A stretch of 64,000 bases of DNA from DATMER01 sp963741305 (GTDB lineage: Bacteria; Acidobacteriota; Thermoanaerobaculia; Multivoradales; UBA5704). Made by a program: the position numbers and the translations under genes. The notes beneath the pieces are model-generated. The model made no database searches. It was not told the DNA's origin and saw nothing but the letters and a program-made list of their open reading frames with translations. The DNA lies in the NCBI GenBank assembly GCA_963741305.1, contig CAVUHL010000003.1, positions 4,836,001-4,900,000 on the forward strand, given 5' to 3'. Position 1 is the first letter of the stretch. Each line of letters starts with the position of its first letter. Shown piece by piece: positions 51,606 to 59,740 of this stretch.

Positions 51606-53371
51606 ACCGTGTCCTTGTGGTCCTTGGTGTCCTTCTAGTCCTTTCCGCCTGCCGGGCAGAGCCAGCTCCCCCCGCCCTCCCCTGGGCTCGCCTCGACCTC
51701 TCCCGCGAGCCGTTCGCGGTAGAGGCTGGGGAGCCAGTTACTCCAAAAATCTCCTTCCTGGGATCGGCGGAGGTGCGGGACATGCGGCTGGTCCCGGCCA
51801 GCCAGCTCGTCAGCTTCCCGAGGCGAACCGCCGGGCAGGTCCAAGCCCTGGAGATAAAGGCAGGCTCTCGCGCCCGCTGGCCGGTGCGCGTCGGCCGGGA
51901 AAGCTACTTCTCCTTCACGCCGCTCGGCTCGGAGGGGACCTGCCCCTGCACGTATCGGGTCTGGGTCCGCTCAGGCTCCGGACCGGCGCGAGAGCTCTAC
52001 CGGATCGAATCGGCGCCCGTGGGCTCCATCGCCCCATCCGTGGTCGAGGTAGACCTCTCCGGCCTCTCCGGCCCGATCGAGCTTCTCCTCCAACTCGACG
52101 GCCCCCCGGGCTCGTCGGCGCTCTGGGGAAGCCCTGCTGTCTATTTCCGCGAAGCGATTCCGCGGAAGCCGGAGGACGGCCAGCCCAATATCCTCCTGGT
52201 CGGCCTCGACACCTTTCGGGCGGACGCCTTGGGCCGGAACCTCACTCCGAACCTCGACCTGCTGGCCGGGCAGAGCGACGTCTGGCTCGATGCCTACACG
52301 GTCTTCAACTCGACCAACCCGAGCTTCGTCTCCATGATGACCGGCCGCTACGGCAAGAGCCACGGCGTCTACGACCTCAAGACGCCCTTGCCGCGGAGCC
52401 ACGTCACCCTCGCGGAGCATTTGACAACCGCGGGGTACCGCACCTTCGCGGCCATCTCGGCCAGCCACCTCGGCGACCACGCCTCGGGGCTTGGCCAGGG
52501 CTTCCGGGAGGTGGCCCTCGCCTCCGAGCACCTCGCGGCCGAGCTGGCAGTCGACACCACCCTGGACTGGATCGCGGAGCGCCGGGGAGAGAAGCCGTTC
52601 TTCGCCTGGCTCCATCTCTTCGACCCGCACACGCCGCACACGCCCCCGCAACCCTACGCCCTCGGCTTCCGCCCCTCATCCCCCCTGGGGCTCGACCCGG
52701 TGCGCGCGTGGGTCCCCTTTCGCCAGCCCGGTCCGCGGACGTTCGTCGAGCCGGTCCTGGGGGGCCAGCGCGACCTCTACGATGGCGAGGTCGCCTACCT
52801 CGACCGCCAGATCGGCCGGCTCCTTGGGTTCCTGGAGAGCCGCCGGCTCCTGGAAAACACCCTGCTCGTGGTGGTCGCGGACCACGGAGAGAGCCTGGGA
52901 GAGCACGGCATCCTGTTCCGGCACGTCGGGCTCCATGACACCACCACGCACGTGCCGATGATGATCCGCTGGCCGGGTCCGGACCGGGAGGGGCGGCGCA
53001 TCGAGGGGCTCGTCCAGACGATCGATCTCTTCCCCACGATACTCAAGGCCGCGGGATTGGCCGTTCCCCCTCAGGACGGGCAGGATCTCGAGAAAACCCG
53101 CCGGGCCGTCTTCGCCGAGCACGCCGACCGCCTCGACGCCATGGTCCGGACCCGCGATTTCAAGTACATCCAGAAGGGCCCCGAGCTCTACGACCTGAAG
53201 GCCGATCCGGGCGAGACGAATAACCTCGCCGGCCGCGGCTTAGCCATGGAGAGGGAGCTGTCGGATCTCCTCAAACGCTGGCAGGCGGATCGGCGCGCCC
53301 ATCCCGAGGCCCGCCCCGTCGAGCCGACCGACGAGGAGAAGGCCCGGCTCAAGGCTCTGGGGTACGTCTAG
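51602..53371 (+). CDS. Lipoprotein of the alkaline phosphatase/sulfatase superfamily, second paralogue
   Basis: A 589-residue lipoprotein starting at GTG 51602: VLLVLSACRA is the lipobox. A beta-rich N-terminal domain precedes the sulfatase-fold domain with LLVGLDTFRADAL, FNSTNPSFVSMMTGRYG and VVADHGESLGEH. Thr replaces the sulfatase Cys/Ser, and no Arg follows, so it is not a formylglycine sulfatase. The Thr nucleophile and location at the end of a Kdo/lipid A operon suggest transfer or hydrolysis of a phospho-substituent on surface lipids. The DHDGESLGEH-type metal loop and the KALGYV tail match the paralogue at 43690-45846. It overlaps tatC tail to tail by 23 bp. Confidence 0.85.
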   Translation: MNRVLVVLGVLLVLSACRAEPAPPALPWARLDLSREPFAVEAGEPVTPKISFLGSAEVRDMRLVPASQLVSFPRRTAGQVQALEIKAGSRARWPVRVGRESYFSFTPLGSEGTCPCTYRVWVRSGSGPARELYRIESAPVGSIAPSVVEVDLSGLSGPIELLLQLDGPPGSSALWGSPAVYFREAIPRKPEDGQPNILLVGLDTFRADALGRNLTPNLDLLAGQSDVWLDAYTVFNSTNPSFVSMMTGRYGKSHGVYDLKTPLPRSHVTLAEHLTTAGYRTFAAISASHLGDHASGLGQGFREVALASEHLAAELAVDTTLDWIAERRGEKPFFAWLHLFDPHTPHTPPQPYALGFRPSSPLGLDPVRAWVPFRQPGPRTFVEPVLGGQRDLYDGEVAYLDRQIGRLLGFLESRRLLENTLLVVVADHGESLGEHGILFRHVGLHDTTTHVPMMIRWPGPDREGRRIEGLVQTIDLFPTILKAAGLAVPPQDGQDLEKTRRAVFAEHADRLDAMVRTRDFKYIQKGPELYDLKADPGETNNLAGRGLAMERELSDLLKRWQADRRAHPEARPVEPTDEEKARLKALGYV

Positions 53372-54122
53372 GAACCAGTGCCGCCGCTCCGACTCCCAGC
53401 AGGTAGAGCAGGATGGCGGGCACCGCGAACACGCAGAGGTTGAGGATGTCCGAGGTCGGAGTGATGATCGCGGCCACGATGAAGATGACGACCACGGCCC
53501 AGCGGAAGTTCCGCATCAGGAAGCGCGGGGTGACCAGCCCGATGGCGGAGAGCACGAAAATCACGATCGGCAGCTCGAACATCAGCCCAAGCCCCAGGAT
53601 GATGGTCATCTGGAACCCGAAGAAGCGCTCGATGGTGATCACGGGCTCGAAGGCCCCGCCGATCTGGAGCAGGAACTCGGCCGCCAGAGGGAATGCCACG
53701 TAGTAGGCGAAGGCGCCGCCCGCCAGGAAGAAGAACGAGCCGAAGAACAGGAACGGGAGCAGGTACCGGCGCTCGTGCTTGTACAGCCCCGGCGCGATGA
53801 AGCGCCAGAGCTGGTAGAGGATGAAGGGCGATGCGGCGAAGACGGCCGCCAGGGCAGCCACCTTGAAGTAGAGGATGAAGGGGTCCGTGATGCCGGTGTA
53901 GGCCAGCTTCTTGCCCGGGGGCAGCAGCTTGATGATCGGCCGCTGCAGGAAGGCGAAGATCTCGTCCACGAAGTACCAGCAGGGGAAAAAGGCCACGGCC
54001 AGGGTGGCGATCGCCCACATGAGCCGCGAGCGCAGCTCCTCCAGGTGATCCATGAGGGACATCCGGGTCAGGTCGTCGGCGGAGGGTGCCGGACCGGGGC
54101 GCAGGGGCGCGGGGCTGCTCAT
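53349..54122 (-). CDS. tatC: Twin-arginine translocase subunit TatC
   Basis: A 257-residue integral membrane protein with six hydrophobic segments. The N-terminal SLMDHLEELRSRL is the TatC signature; FIAPGLYKHERRYLLPF is the first-loop motif with the conserved Glu. TatC recognises twin-arginine signals of folded proteins. Downstream of tatA on the same strand with an 18-nt gap. Its last codons overlap the 3' end of the convergent lipoprotein gene. Confidence 0.97.
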   Translation of the reverse strand: MSSPAPLRPGPAPSADDLTRMSLMDHLEELRSRLMWAIATLAVAFFPCWYFVDEIFAFLQRPIIKLLPPGKKLAYTGITDPFILYFKVAALAAVFAASPFILYQLWRFIAPGLYKHERRYLLPFLFFGSFFFLAGGAFAYYVAFPLAAEFLLQIGGAFEPVITIERFFGFQMTIILGLGLMFELPIVIFVLSAIGLVTPRFLMRNFRWAVVVIFIVAAIITPTSDILNLCVFAVPAILLYLLGVGAAALVPRRTPEP

Positions 54123-54140
54123 CAGGCAGGGAGAGGGAGG

Positions 54141-54500
54141 CTAGCTGGGCTCCAGCGGCTTGGCCTCGTCTGCCGACAGCGGGAGGTCCGGCACATCGTC
54201 CGGCTCCAACGAGGGCTCGGAGGGAGGGAACCAGGTCGCCTGCGGTGAGCGCGCGGCGGTGTTTGCCGGTACTACCGGCGGGGCCGCCGGCTCAATCCAG
54301 GGGCGGGCCGGCGGCGCGGCCGGCTCGTCCAGCGCCAGCTCGGTGTTGATGGTCCGCTTCAGGTCGGTGGAGGCCTTGCGGAACTCCGCCATGCCACGGC
54401 CGATGGTCCGGCCGATCTCCGGCAACCGCTTGGGGCCGAAGATCAACAACGCGAGGACCAGGATAAAAAGCAGCTCGGGAAAACCCAGGGGACCAAACAT
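54141..54500 (-). CDS. tatA: TatA/TatB-family translocase subunit
   Basis: A 119-residue protein starting at ATG 54500 behind GGAAGGAGAG. FPELLFILVLALLIFGPKRLPEIG in blocks is the transmembrane helix, the hinge with FGPKRLPE and the amphipathic helix of TatA/B; a long Pro/Ala-rich acidic tail follows. TatA or TatB cannot be told apart by eye; the Glu and Pro-rich tail lean slightly to TatB-like. First gene of tatAC. Confidence 0.9.
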   Translation of the reverse strand: MFGPLGFPELLFILVLALLIFGPKRLPEIGRTIGRGMAEFRKASTDLKRTINTELALDEPAAPPARPWIEPAAPPVVPANTAARSPQATWFPPSEPSLEPDDVPDLPLSADEAKPLEPS

Positions 54501-54562
54501 ACGCTCTCCTTCCGGATCATCGAGCCAGCCCCCCGCAAAGTCAAGGGTGGTACACTTTCCCA

Positions 54563-56188
54563 ATGAGACGTACCTGGAAGATCACCGCGATAACCCTGTT
54601 CTCCATCGCGTTGGCGCTCGGCGGCCTGTTCGGCGACCGGCTGCTCGCATTGACCAACGAGGCCCGCGACTCCCTGCGGCTCTACACGGAGCTCGTCAAC
54701 GTGGCGCACGAGCGCTACGGCGCCGAAGTGTCGTACAAGGACCTGGTGTATTCGTCCATCAACGGCATGCTGCGCGCGCTCGACCCGCACACCAGCTTCC
54801 TCTCGCCGGAAGCCTACGAGGGGATGCGCGAGAAGCAGCAGAGCAGCTTCTACGGCCTCGGCATCCTGGTGGGCATGCGGAACGGCCAGCTCACGGTCAT
54901 CTCGCCGCTCGAAGGCACGCCGGCCTCCCGCCTGGGCATCCAGGCAGGCGACGTGATCAGCACGATCGAAGGGGAGCCCACCGACCAGATGGGCCTCGAC
55001 GACGCGGTGCAGAAGCTCAAGGGCCCCAAGGGGACGCAGGTGAACATCACCATCGTCCGCCGCGGCCTGGAAGACCCTCTGCAGATGGCGGTGACGCGGG
55101 CCGAGATCCCGCAGACCACCGTCCGGCAGTCCTACATGCTGACGCCGGACACCGGCTACATCCTCCTCACCGAGTTCTCCCGCGGCACCGGGCGAGAGAT
55201 GGCCGATGCCATCGAGAAGCTCAGGGGCTCGGGCATGAAGAAGCTCCTGGTGGACGTCCGCAACAACGGCGGCGGCCTGCTCGACCAGGCGATCGAGGTG
55301 GCCGACCAGTTCCTGCCCGAGGAAGCCACGATCGTCGAGACCCGCGGCCGCACCAAGGACTCGTACCAGTCGTGGTCGGCGAGCGGCAAGTACCCGGCGC
55401 TCGACATCCCGGTGGTGGTGCTGGTCAACGAGGGCACGGCCTCGGCGGCCGAGATCCTCTCCGGCGCCATTCAGGACCATGACCGCGGCCTCCTCGTGGG
55501 CCAGCCGAGCTGGGGCAAGGGCCTCGTCCAGACGGTCTACAACCTCTCCTACGGCGCGGGCCTGGCGCTGACCACGGCCAAGTACTACACGCCGTCGGGC
55601 AGGCTGATCCAGCGCGACTACACCTCCTACTACGAGTACTACACGCACGCCGACGCCGGCTCGCCGGAGATCACCGGCAAGCAGGTGGACGAGTCCGAGA
55701 TCTTCCGCACCGACCTGGGCCGCAAGGTCTACGGCGGCGGCGGCATCACCCCGGACGTGCTGGTCAAGGAGGAGGAGCTGACTCCCTTCGAGCAGTTCCT
55801 GCTCGCCCGCAACGCCTACCTGAACTTCGCGGTGGACTACGCCGCCCGCAACAAGTCCAAGATCAAGTCGGCCCAGTGGGCGCCGGAGCCGGAGGTTCTG
55901 GACGAGCTGCGCGGTTGGCTGGTCAAGGAGAAGATCGCCACCGAGAAGGAAGTCGAGGAGGCGTTCGCGCAAGAGAACGTCCGCAAGTACTCGCTCCTCC
56001 AGATCCGCGCCGAGGTGCTGAACATCCCCTACGGCCAGGAGGCCCGCCACCGGGTGCTGTCCGAGGGTGACACGCAGATCCAGAGCGCCCTGGGCCTCTT
56101 CGGCAAGGCTTCCGAAATGCTCGCCCAGCGCCGCGAGCTTCCGCCGCGGGTCGAGCGCGCCGGTACCGACCCCAAGGGCAAGCTGTAG
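54563..56188 (+). CDS. ctpA: C-terminal processing protease, S41 family
   Basis: A 541-residue exported protease. An N-terminal hydrophobic segment (about 8-24) anchors or exports it. LDPHTSFLSPE, PDZ domain with SPLEGTPASRLGIQAGD, and the catalytic core LVNEGTASAAEILSGAIQD (Ser in TASAAE) and SWGKGLVQT (Lys) give the Ser-Lys dyad. Such proteases trim periplasmic proteins and degrade tagged ones. A TACACT box ends 5 nt before ATG 54563 and no ribosome-binding site is visible. The gene ends with a clear terminator and array 3. Confidence 0.93.
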   Translation: MRRTWKITAITLFSIALALGGLFGDRLLALTNEARDSLRLYTELVNVAHERYGAEVSYKDLVYSSINGMLRALDPHTSFLSPEAYEGMREKQQSSFYGLGILVGMRNGQLTVISPLEGTPASRLGIQAGDVISTIEGEPTDQMGLDDAVQKLKGPKGTQVNITIVRRGLEDPLQMAVTRAEIPQTTVRQSYMLTPDTGYILLTEFSRGTGREMADAIEKLRGSGMKKLLVDVRNNGGGLLDQAIEVADQFLPEEATIVETRGRTKDSYQSWSASGKYPALDIPVVVLVNEGTASAAEILSGAIQDHDRGLLVGQPSWGKGLVQTVYNLSYGAGLALTTAKYYTPSGRLIQRDYTSYYEYYTHADAGSPEITGKQVDESEIFRTDLGRKVYGGGGITPDVLVKEEELTPFEQFLLARNAYLNFAVDYAARNKSKIKSAQWAPEPEVLDELRGWLVKEKIATEKEVEEAFAQENVRKYSLLQIRAEVLNIPYGQEARHRVLSEGDTQIQSALGLFGKASEMLAQRRELPPRVERAGTDPKGKL

Positions 56189-56211
56189 GCGCTCGGACCA
56201 ATCCAGAACGT

Positions 56212-56242
56212 AGAAAGGGCGTGCTCTGCACGCCCTTTTTGT
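56212..56242 (+). terminator. Rho-independent terminator of ctpA
   Basis: AAAGGGCGTGC pairs with GCACGCCCTTT around a 3-nt TCT loop, followed by TTTTTG. Starts 24 nt after the stop codon. Array 3 starts 22 nt later, so read-through into it from ctpA should be low. Confidence 0.9.
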
Positions 56243-56263
56243 TGCCCGCGACGTCTGTACGCC

Positions 56264-56473
56264 GGGTAGCTATGTCTAACTTTCGGGTAGCTATCTCTAC
56301 CCGCCGGGTAGCTATGCCTACCTCCGGGGTAGCTATCTCTACCCCCCGGGTAGCTGCGTCTACTTCTCAGGTAGCTATCTCTACCTCTCGGGTAGCTATG
56401 CCTACCTCCCGGGTAAACCCCTCTACCTGCGGGGTAGCTATAGCTACCCAAGGGATAGACCCCTCTACCCAGC
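56264..56473. repeat. Array 3: ten exact 21-bp hairpin units between convergent genes
   Basis: Ten units, each exactly 21 bp, of the form GGGTAG-N6-CTACCC plus a 3-nt linker; the loop is often CTATCT or CTATGC. Unit 6 has AGGTAG...CTACCT, a compensated stem change relative to unit 2. Units 8 and 10 are divergent. The array runs to the stop codon of vapC (56473) and lies between ctpA and vapC 3' ends. Not CRISPR (no unique spacers of proper length). Confidence 0.94.
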
Positions 56474-56889
56474 TAAGGGAGGACCTCGATTCCGAATGCT
56501 CGCGCTGCGTCAGAAAGGCGCCCGTCCAAAGTAGCTACAGCCGCGTCCAATCCGAAAGCTACGGCGAGGTGAATGGCATCCAGAGTCCGGAGCATGACAG
56601 GCGAGCGGACGGCGAGCTGCCCGGCCGCCTCGCTGTGAGACGGAGCTAGCGCAATTCGCCGGAAGAGGCCTCCCTTGAGGTGCGACTCGAAAAGCGACCA
56701 TGCTTCCTCCGCGCTCGCGGGCGAGAGCGAACCGAGCTTCACCTTCCTGGCAAGGCCGACATACAGCTCGGCTACAGTCAGATCGCTCACCAAGGATTGA
56801 GAAGCTCCCCGGAGAAACGTATTTGCTCGGATGCTGTTCTTTTCCTGGACGTATGTCGGCAGGAGGAGAGAGGTGTCAACGTAGATCAA
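56473..56889 (-). CDS. vapC: VapC-type PIN-domain ribonuclease toxin
   Basis: A 138-residue PIN protein. Acidic residues: Asp5 in MIYVDTSLL, Glu in DLTVAELYVG, Asp in LRTLDAIHLA and the ATLDGRLSDAARAFG block. PIN toxins are Mg-dependent RNases, often cleaving tRNA or rRNA. The ATG overlaps the antitoxin stop (ATGA). The stop codon touches the last unit of array 3. Confidence 0.92.
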   Translation of the reverse strand: MIYVDTSLLLPTYVQEKNSIRANTFLRGASQSLVSDLTVAELYVGLARKVKLGSLSPASAEEAWSLFESHLKGGLFRRIALAPSHSEAAGQLAVRSPVMLRTLDAIHLAVAFGLDAAVATLDGRLSDAARAFGIEVLP

Positions 56890-57125
56890 GATCTCTCTTC
56901 TTCGCGCATTTCCACGATCGTATCGCCGGGGTAAGCTGGCCCGAGCCTTGCCCGGAAAGCGGCAAGATCGGGGAAGCCCCCTTCCACAGGTAGGCGCTCG
57001 CTTGGAGCCGGCGTGTCCTCGACCACGATGACGACCCTGTGTTGACCCTTCGCCAGGATGGCAGGTGCTTTGGCGCTCAACATTCCACTCTCGTCTACGG
57101 TGGCGATGGTCTCGATCGTCAGCAT
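56886..57125 (-). CDS. VapB-like antitoxin
   Basis: A 79-residue partner directly upstream of vapC. Opens LTIETIATVDESGMLSAKAPAILAKGQHRVVIVVED in blocks, a beta-strand-rich N-terminus of the AbrB/general-antitoxin style, with an acidic C-terminal tail for toxin contact. Start ATG 57125 follows GGGGGACTC. By family logic, neutralises VapC and represses the operon. Confidence 0.8.
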   Translation of the reverse strand: MLTIETIATVDESGMLSAKAPAILAKGQHRVVIVVEDTPAPSERLPVEGGFPDLAAFRARLGPAYPGDTIVEMREEERS

Positions 57126-57172
57126 CTCGGAGTCCCCCTCATGGGGCTAGGATACACGCGCGGACTCAGAAC

Positions 57173-59740
57173 TCAATCCTCCTCCACCCCCACCCGCGCG
57201 CCGTCGATCTCCTGGAAGTAGTCGGGGCGGACCAGAACCTCGCGGGGCTTGCTGCCCTGGGCGGGGCCGAGGAGGCCGTCGCGCTCCATCATGTCGATGA
57301 GGCGGGCGGCACGGGAGAAGCCGACACGCATGCGGCGCTGAAGGAAGCTGGCGGAGGCCTGGCGCTCCGTGACCACCAGCTTGGCTGCCGTGTCGTAGAG
57401 GTCGTCGTCGTTGTCGCCGCCGTCGCCCGCGTTGCCGCTCTCTCCCTCGGAGGCCCGCAGCACGTCGGGGTCCAGATCCGGCTTGCCCTGTTTCTTGAGC
57501 CAGCGGATCAGGCCCGCGGTCTCCTGCTCCGAGATGTAAGCGCCGTGCAGGCGCATGATCCGCGATGAGCCCGGGGGCATCATCAGCATGTCGCCCTTGC
57601 CCAGCAGCTTCTCGGAGCCCACCTGGTCCAGGATCGTCCGCGAGTCGTGCCGGCTCGCCGTGGCGAACGAGATCCGGCAGGGGAAGTTCGCCTTGATCGT
57701 GCCGGTGAGCACGTCCACCGACGGCCGCTGCGTCGCGATGATCAGGTGGATGCCCACGGCGCGGGCCATCTGCGCCAGCCGCGCGATCGAGGTCTCCACG
57801 TCCGAGGAGGACACCATCATCAGGTCGGCCAGCTCGTCGATGATCACCACGTAGTAGGGCAGCGGCTTCAGGTCCGCGGCGGTGAAAGCGCTCTCGCCCC
57901 CCTCGGAGAGCGACAGCCGCTCCTGCACCGACGGGTCCTGGATCGCCCGGTTGTAGTAGGCGATCGAGCGCACGTGGACCTCGGCCAGCAGGCGGTACCG
58001 CCGCTCCATCTCGGCCACGGCCCAGCGCAGCGCGTTGGCGGCCTTCTTCGGGTCAACCACCACCTCGCACTTGAGGTGCGGGATGTCGGCGTAAACCCCC
58101 AGCTCGATCCGCTTGGGGTCGATGAAGATGAACTGGACCTCGTCCCGCGTGGCCTTGTAGAGGATCGAGGTGATCATCGACTGCAGGCCCACGCTCTTGC
58201 CCGCTCCAGTGGCGCCGGCCACCAGCAGGTGGGGCATGGTGGCGAGGTCGGCGTAGTAGGGCTCGCCGTTGATGTCCGTACCCAGGGCCATGGTGAGGAC
58301 CGAGGGGGACTTCTTGAAGCGCTCGTCCGCCAGGAGTGATCCCAGGCGGATGATGGCCCGGTTCTTGTTCGGAACCTCGATGCCGAGGGTGGACCGGCCG
58401 GGCATGCGGTCGATGCGGACTGCCTCGGCCCGCAGCGACAAGGCGAGGTCATCCTGGAGGTTCACGATCTGGCTGACCTTGACCCCGGGCGCCGGCTGGA
58501 ACTCGAACACCGTGATCACCGGGCCGGGGCTGATGGCCTCGACCGTGCCATCGACGCCGAACTCGGCGCAGCGGCTGCGGATCAGCTCGCCCAGGCGGAC
58601 CAGCTCGGCCTCGTCCATGGCGCTCCGGCCCTCCCCCATCTGGAGGAGGTTGACCGGGGGCAGGGTCCCGGGGGCGATCTCGGCTACGAACGGGAGCGGG
58701 GCCTGTGCCTTCTTGTGCGCAGCACCGGTGGGCGCGGGCTGAATCGGCGGAGCTTCCGCGGCAGCCCGGACGGCCTCGCGCACGGCATGAAACTCGTCGT
58801 CCTCCTTCAGCTCCGAGGCGCTGACGCGCCGGACGCCGAAGTCAGCCTCGCCCTTGCGCTCGGTAACGACCCGTGCCCGGCCCGCGGAGCGCATCGGCAG
58901 GTCGATCCGGTCGGCCGGCTCGGAAGGAGAAGACCGTTCGGATACAGCTTCCAACTGGGCGGGCTGCACGAGCTGCATCATCCGCTTGGAGGGGACCTTT
59001 GCCACGTGCGGGATGTGCGGCGTCTCTTCTTCCTTCCGCTGCTTCTCCTCGACCACGCGCTGGAGGTGCTTGGTGATGACCCGGCGGCGCGCCCGCTCCT
59101 TCTCGCGGCGCTCCTTGCGGCGCTCGTTGGCAAGGGTGTAGCTCAGCCAGAGCTGCCGCAGGCGGTCGCGCCAGGCGGCGAGGACGTCGCCCAGCGTCGA
59201 CTGGACCACCAGGACGAGCCCGCAGGCCGACACGGCAATCAGCAGGACGAGGGAGCCGACGAAGCTGAAGTAGCTCTCCAGGAAGTCGACCAGCACCTTG
59301 CCGAAGGCGCCGCCGGACGCGATGGAGCCATCCTGCCAGTGCAGCCGGCCCACGGTGAGCTGAAGCAGGGCCGGGGTGGAGGCCAGCAGGAGCAGGGCGC
59401 CGAAACCGCGGCCGACCACGCGCACGGCTCCCTGCCGGCGCAGCCGGCGCCAACCGGCCACGATGAGGAAGAGCGGGATCAGCAGGCAGGTCAGGCCGAG
59501 GAAGGAGAAGGCCACGGCCGCGGCATTGGCGCCGAAGGGGCCCACCCAGTTGCGCGCGTTGGCCTTCTCTTCCGCTACCCGGTGGAAGACGCTGGGATCG
59601 CCGGGGTGGTAGGTCGCGAGGCTGAAGGCGAGGAAGACGCCGAGAGCGAGGAGCAGCAGCCCGACGAGCTCATTCCCCTTCTCCGGGGAGATCGTCGGCC
59701 GCTCGCGACCCTTGGTCGCCTTGATCACGGCCAGGGACAT
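57173..59740 (-). CDS. ftsK: FtsK/SpoIIIE-type DNA translocase
   Basis: An 855-residue motor starting at ATG 59740. The N-terminal part has four transmembrane helices (about 20-200). A charged linker leads to the motor: HLLVAGATGAGKSVGL (Walker A), IELGVYADIPHL region, and VIIDELADLMMV (Walker B). The C-terminal 65-residue winged-helix gamma domain (ASFLQRRMRVGFSRAARLID) reads KOPS-type sequences. FtsK pumps chromosome ends through the division septum. The start overlaps the 3' end of rsmA by 71 bp. Confidence 0.96.
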   Translation of the reverse strand: MSLAVIKATKGRERPTISPEKGNELVGLLLLALGVFLAFSLATYHPGDPSVFHRVAEEKANARNWVGPFGANAAAVAFSFLGLTCLLIPLFLIVAGWRRLRRQGAVRVVGRGFGALLLLASTPALLQLTVGRLHWQDGSIASGGAFGKVLVDFLESYFSFVGSLVLLIAVSACGLVLVVQSTLGDVLAAWRDRLRQLWLSYTLANERRKERREKERARRRVITKHLQRVVEEKQRKEEETPHIPHVAKVPSKRMMQLVQPAQLEAVSERSSPSEPADRIDLPMRSAGRARVVTERKGEADFGVRRVSASELKEDDEFHAVREAVRAAAEAPPIQPAPTGAAHKKAQAPLPFVAEIAPGTLPPVNLLQMGEGRSAMDEAELVRLGELIRSRCAEFGVDGTVEAISPGPVITVFEFQPAPGVKVSQIVNLQDDLALSLRAEAVRIDRMPGRSTLGIEVPNKNRAIIRLGSLLADERFKKSPSVLTMALGTDINGEPYYADLATMPHLLVAGATGAGKSVGLQSMITSILYKATRDEVQFIFIDPKRIELGVYADIPHLKCEVVVDPKKAANALRWAVAEMERRYRLLAEVHVRSIAYYNRAIQDPSVQERLSLSEGGESAFTAADLKPLPYYVVIIDELADLMMVSSSDVETSIARLAQMARAVGIHLIIATQRPSVDVLTGTIKANFPCRISFATASRHDSRTILDQVGSEKLLGKGDMLMMPPGSSRIMRLHGAYISEQETAGLIRWLKKQGKPDLDPDVLRASEGESGNAGDGGDNDDDLYDTAAKLVVTERQASASFLQRRMRVGFSRAARLIDMMERDGLLGPAQGSKPREVLVRPDYFQEIDGARVGVEED

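Noticed and set aside
56264..56473. Array 3 as an ordinary terminator series for ctpA
   Set aside because: A complete intrinsic terminator already lies upstream at 56212-56242; the array units have no T-tracts and the period is fixed at 21 bp.
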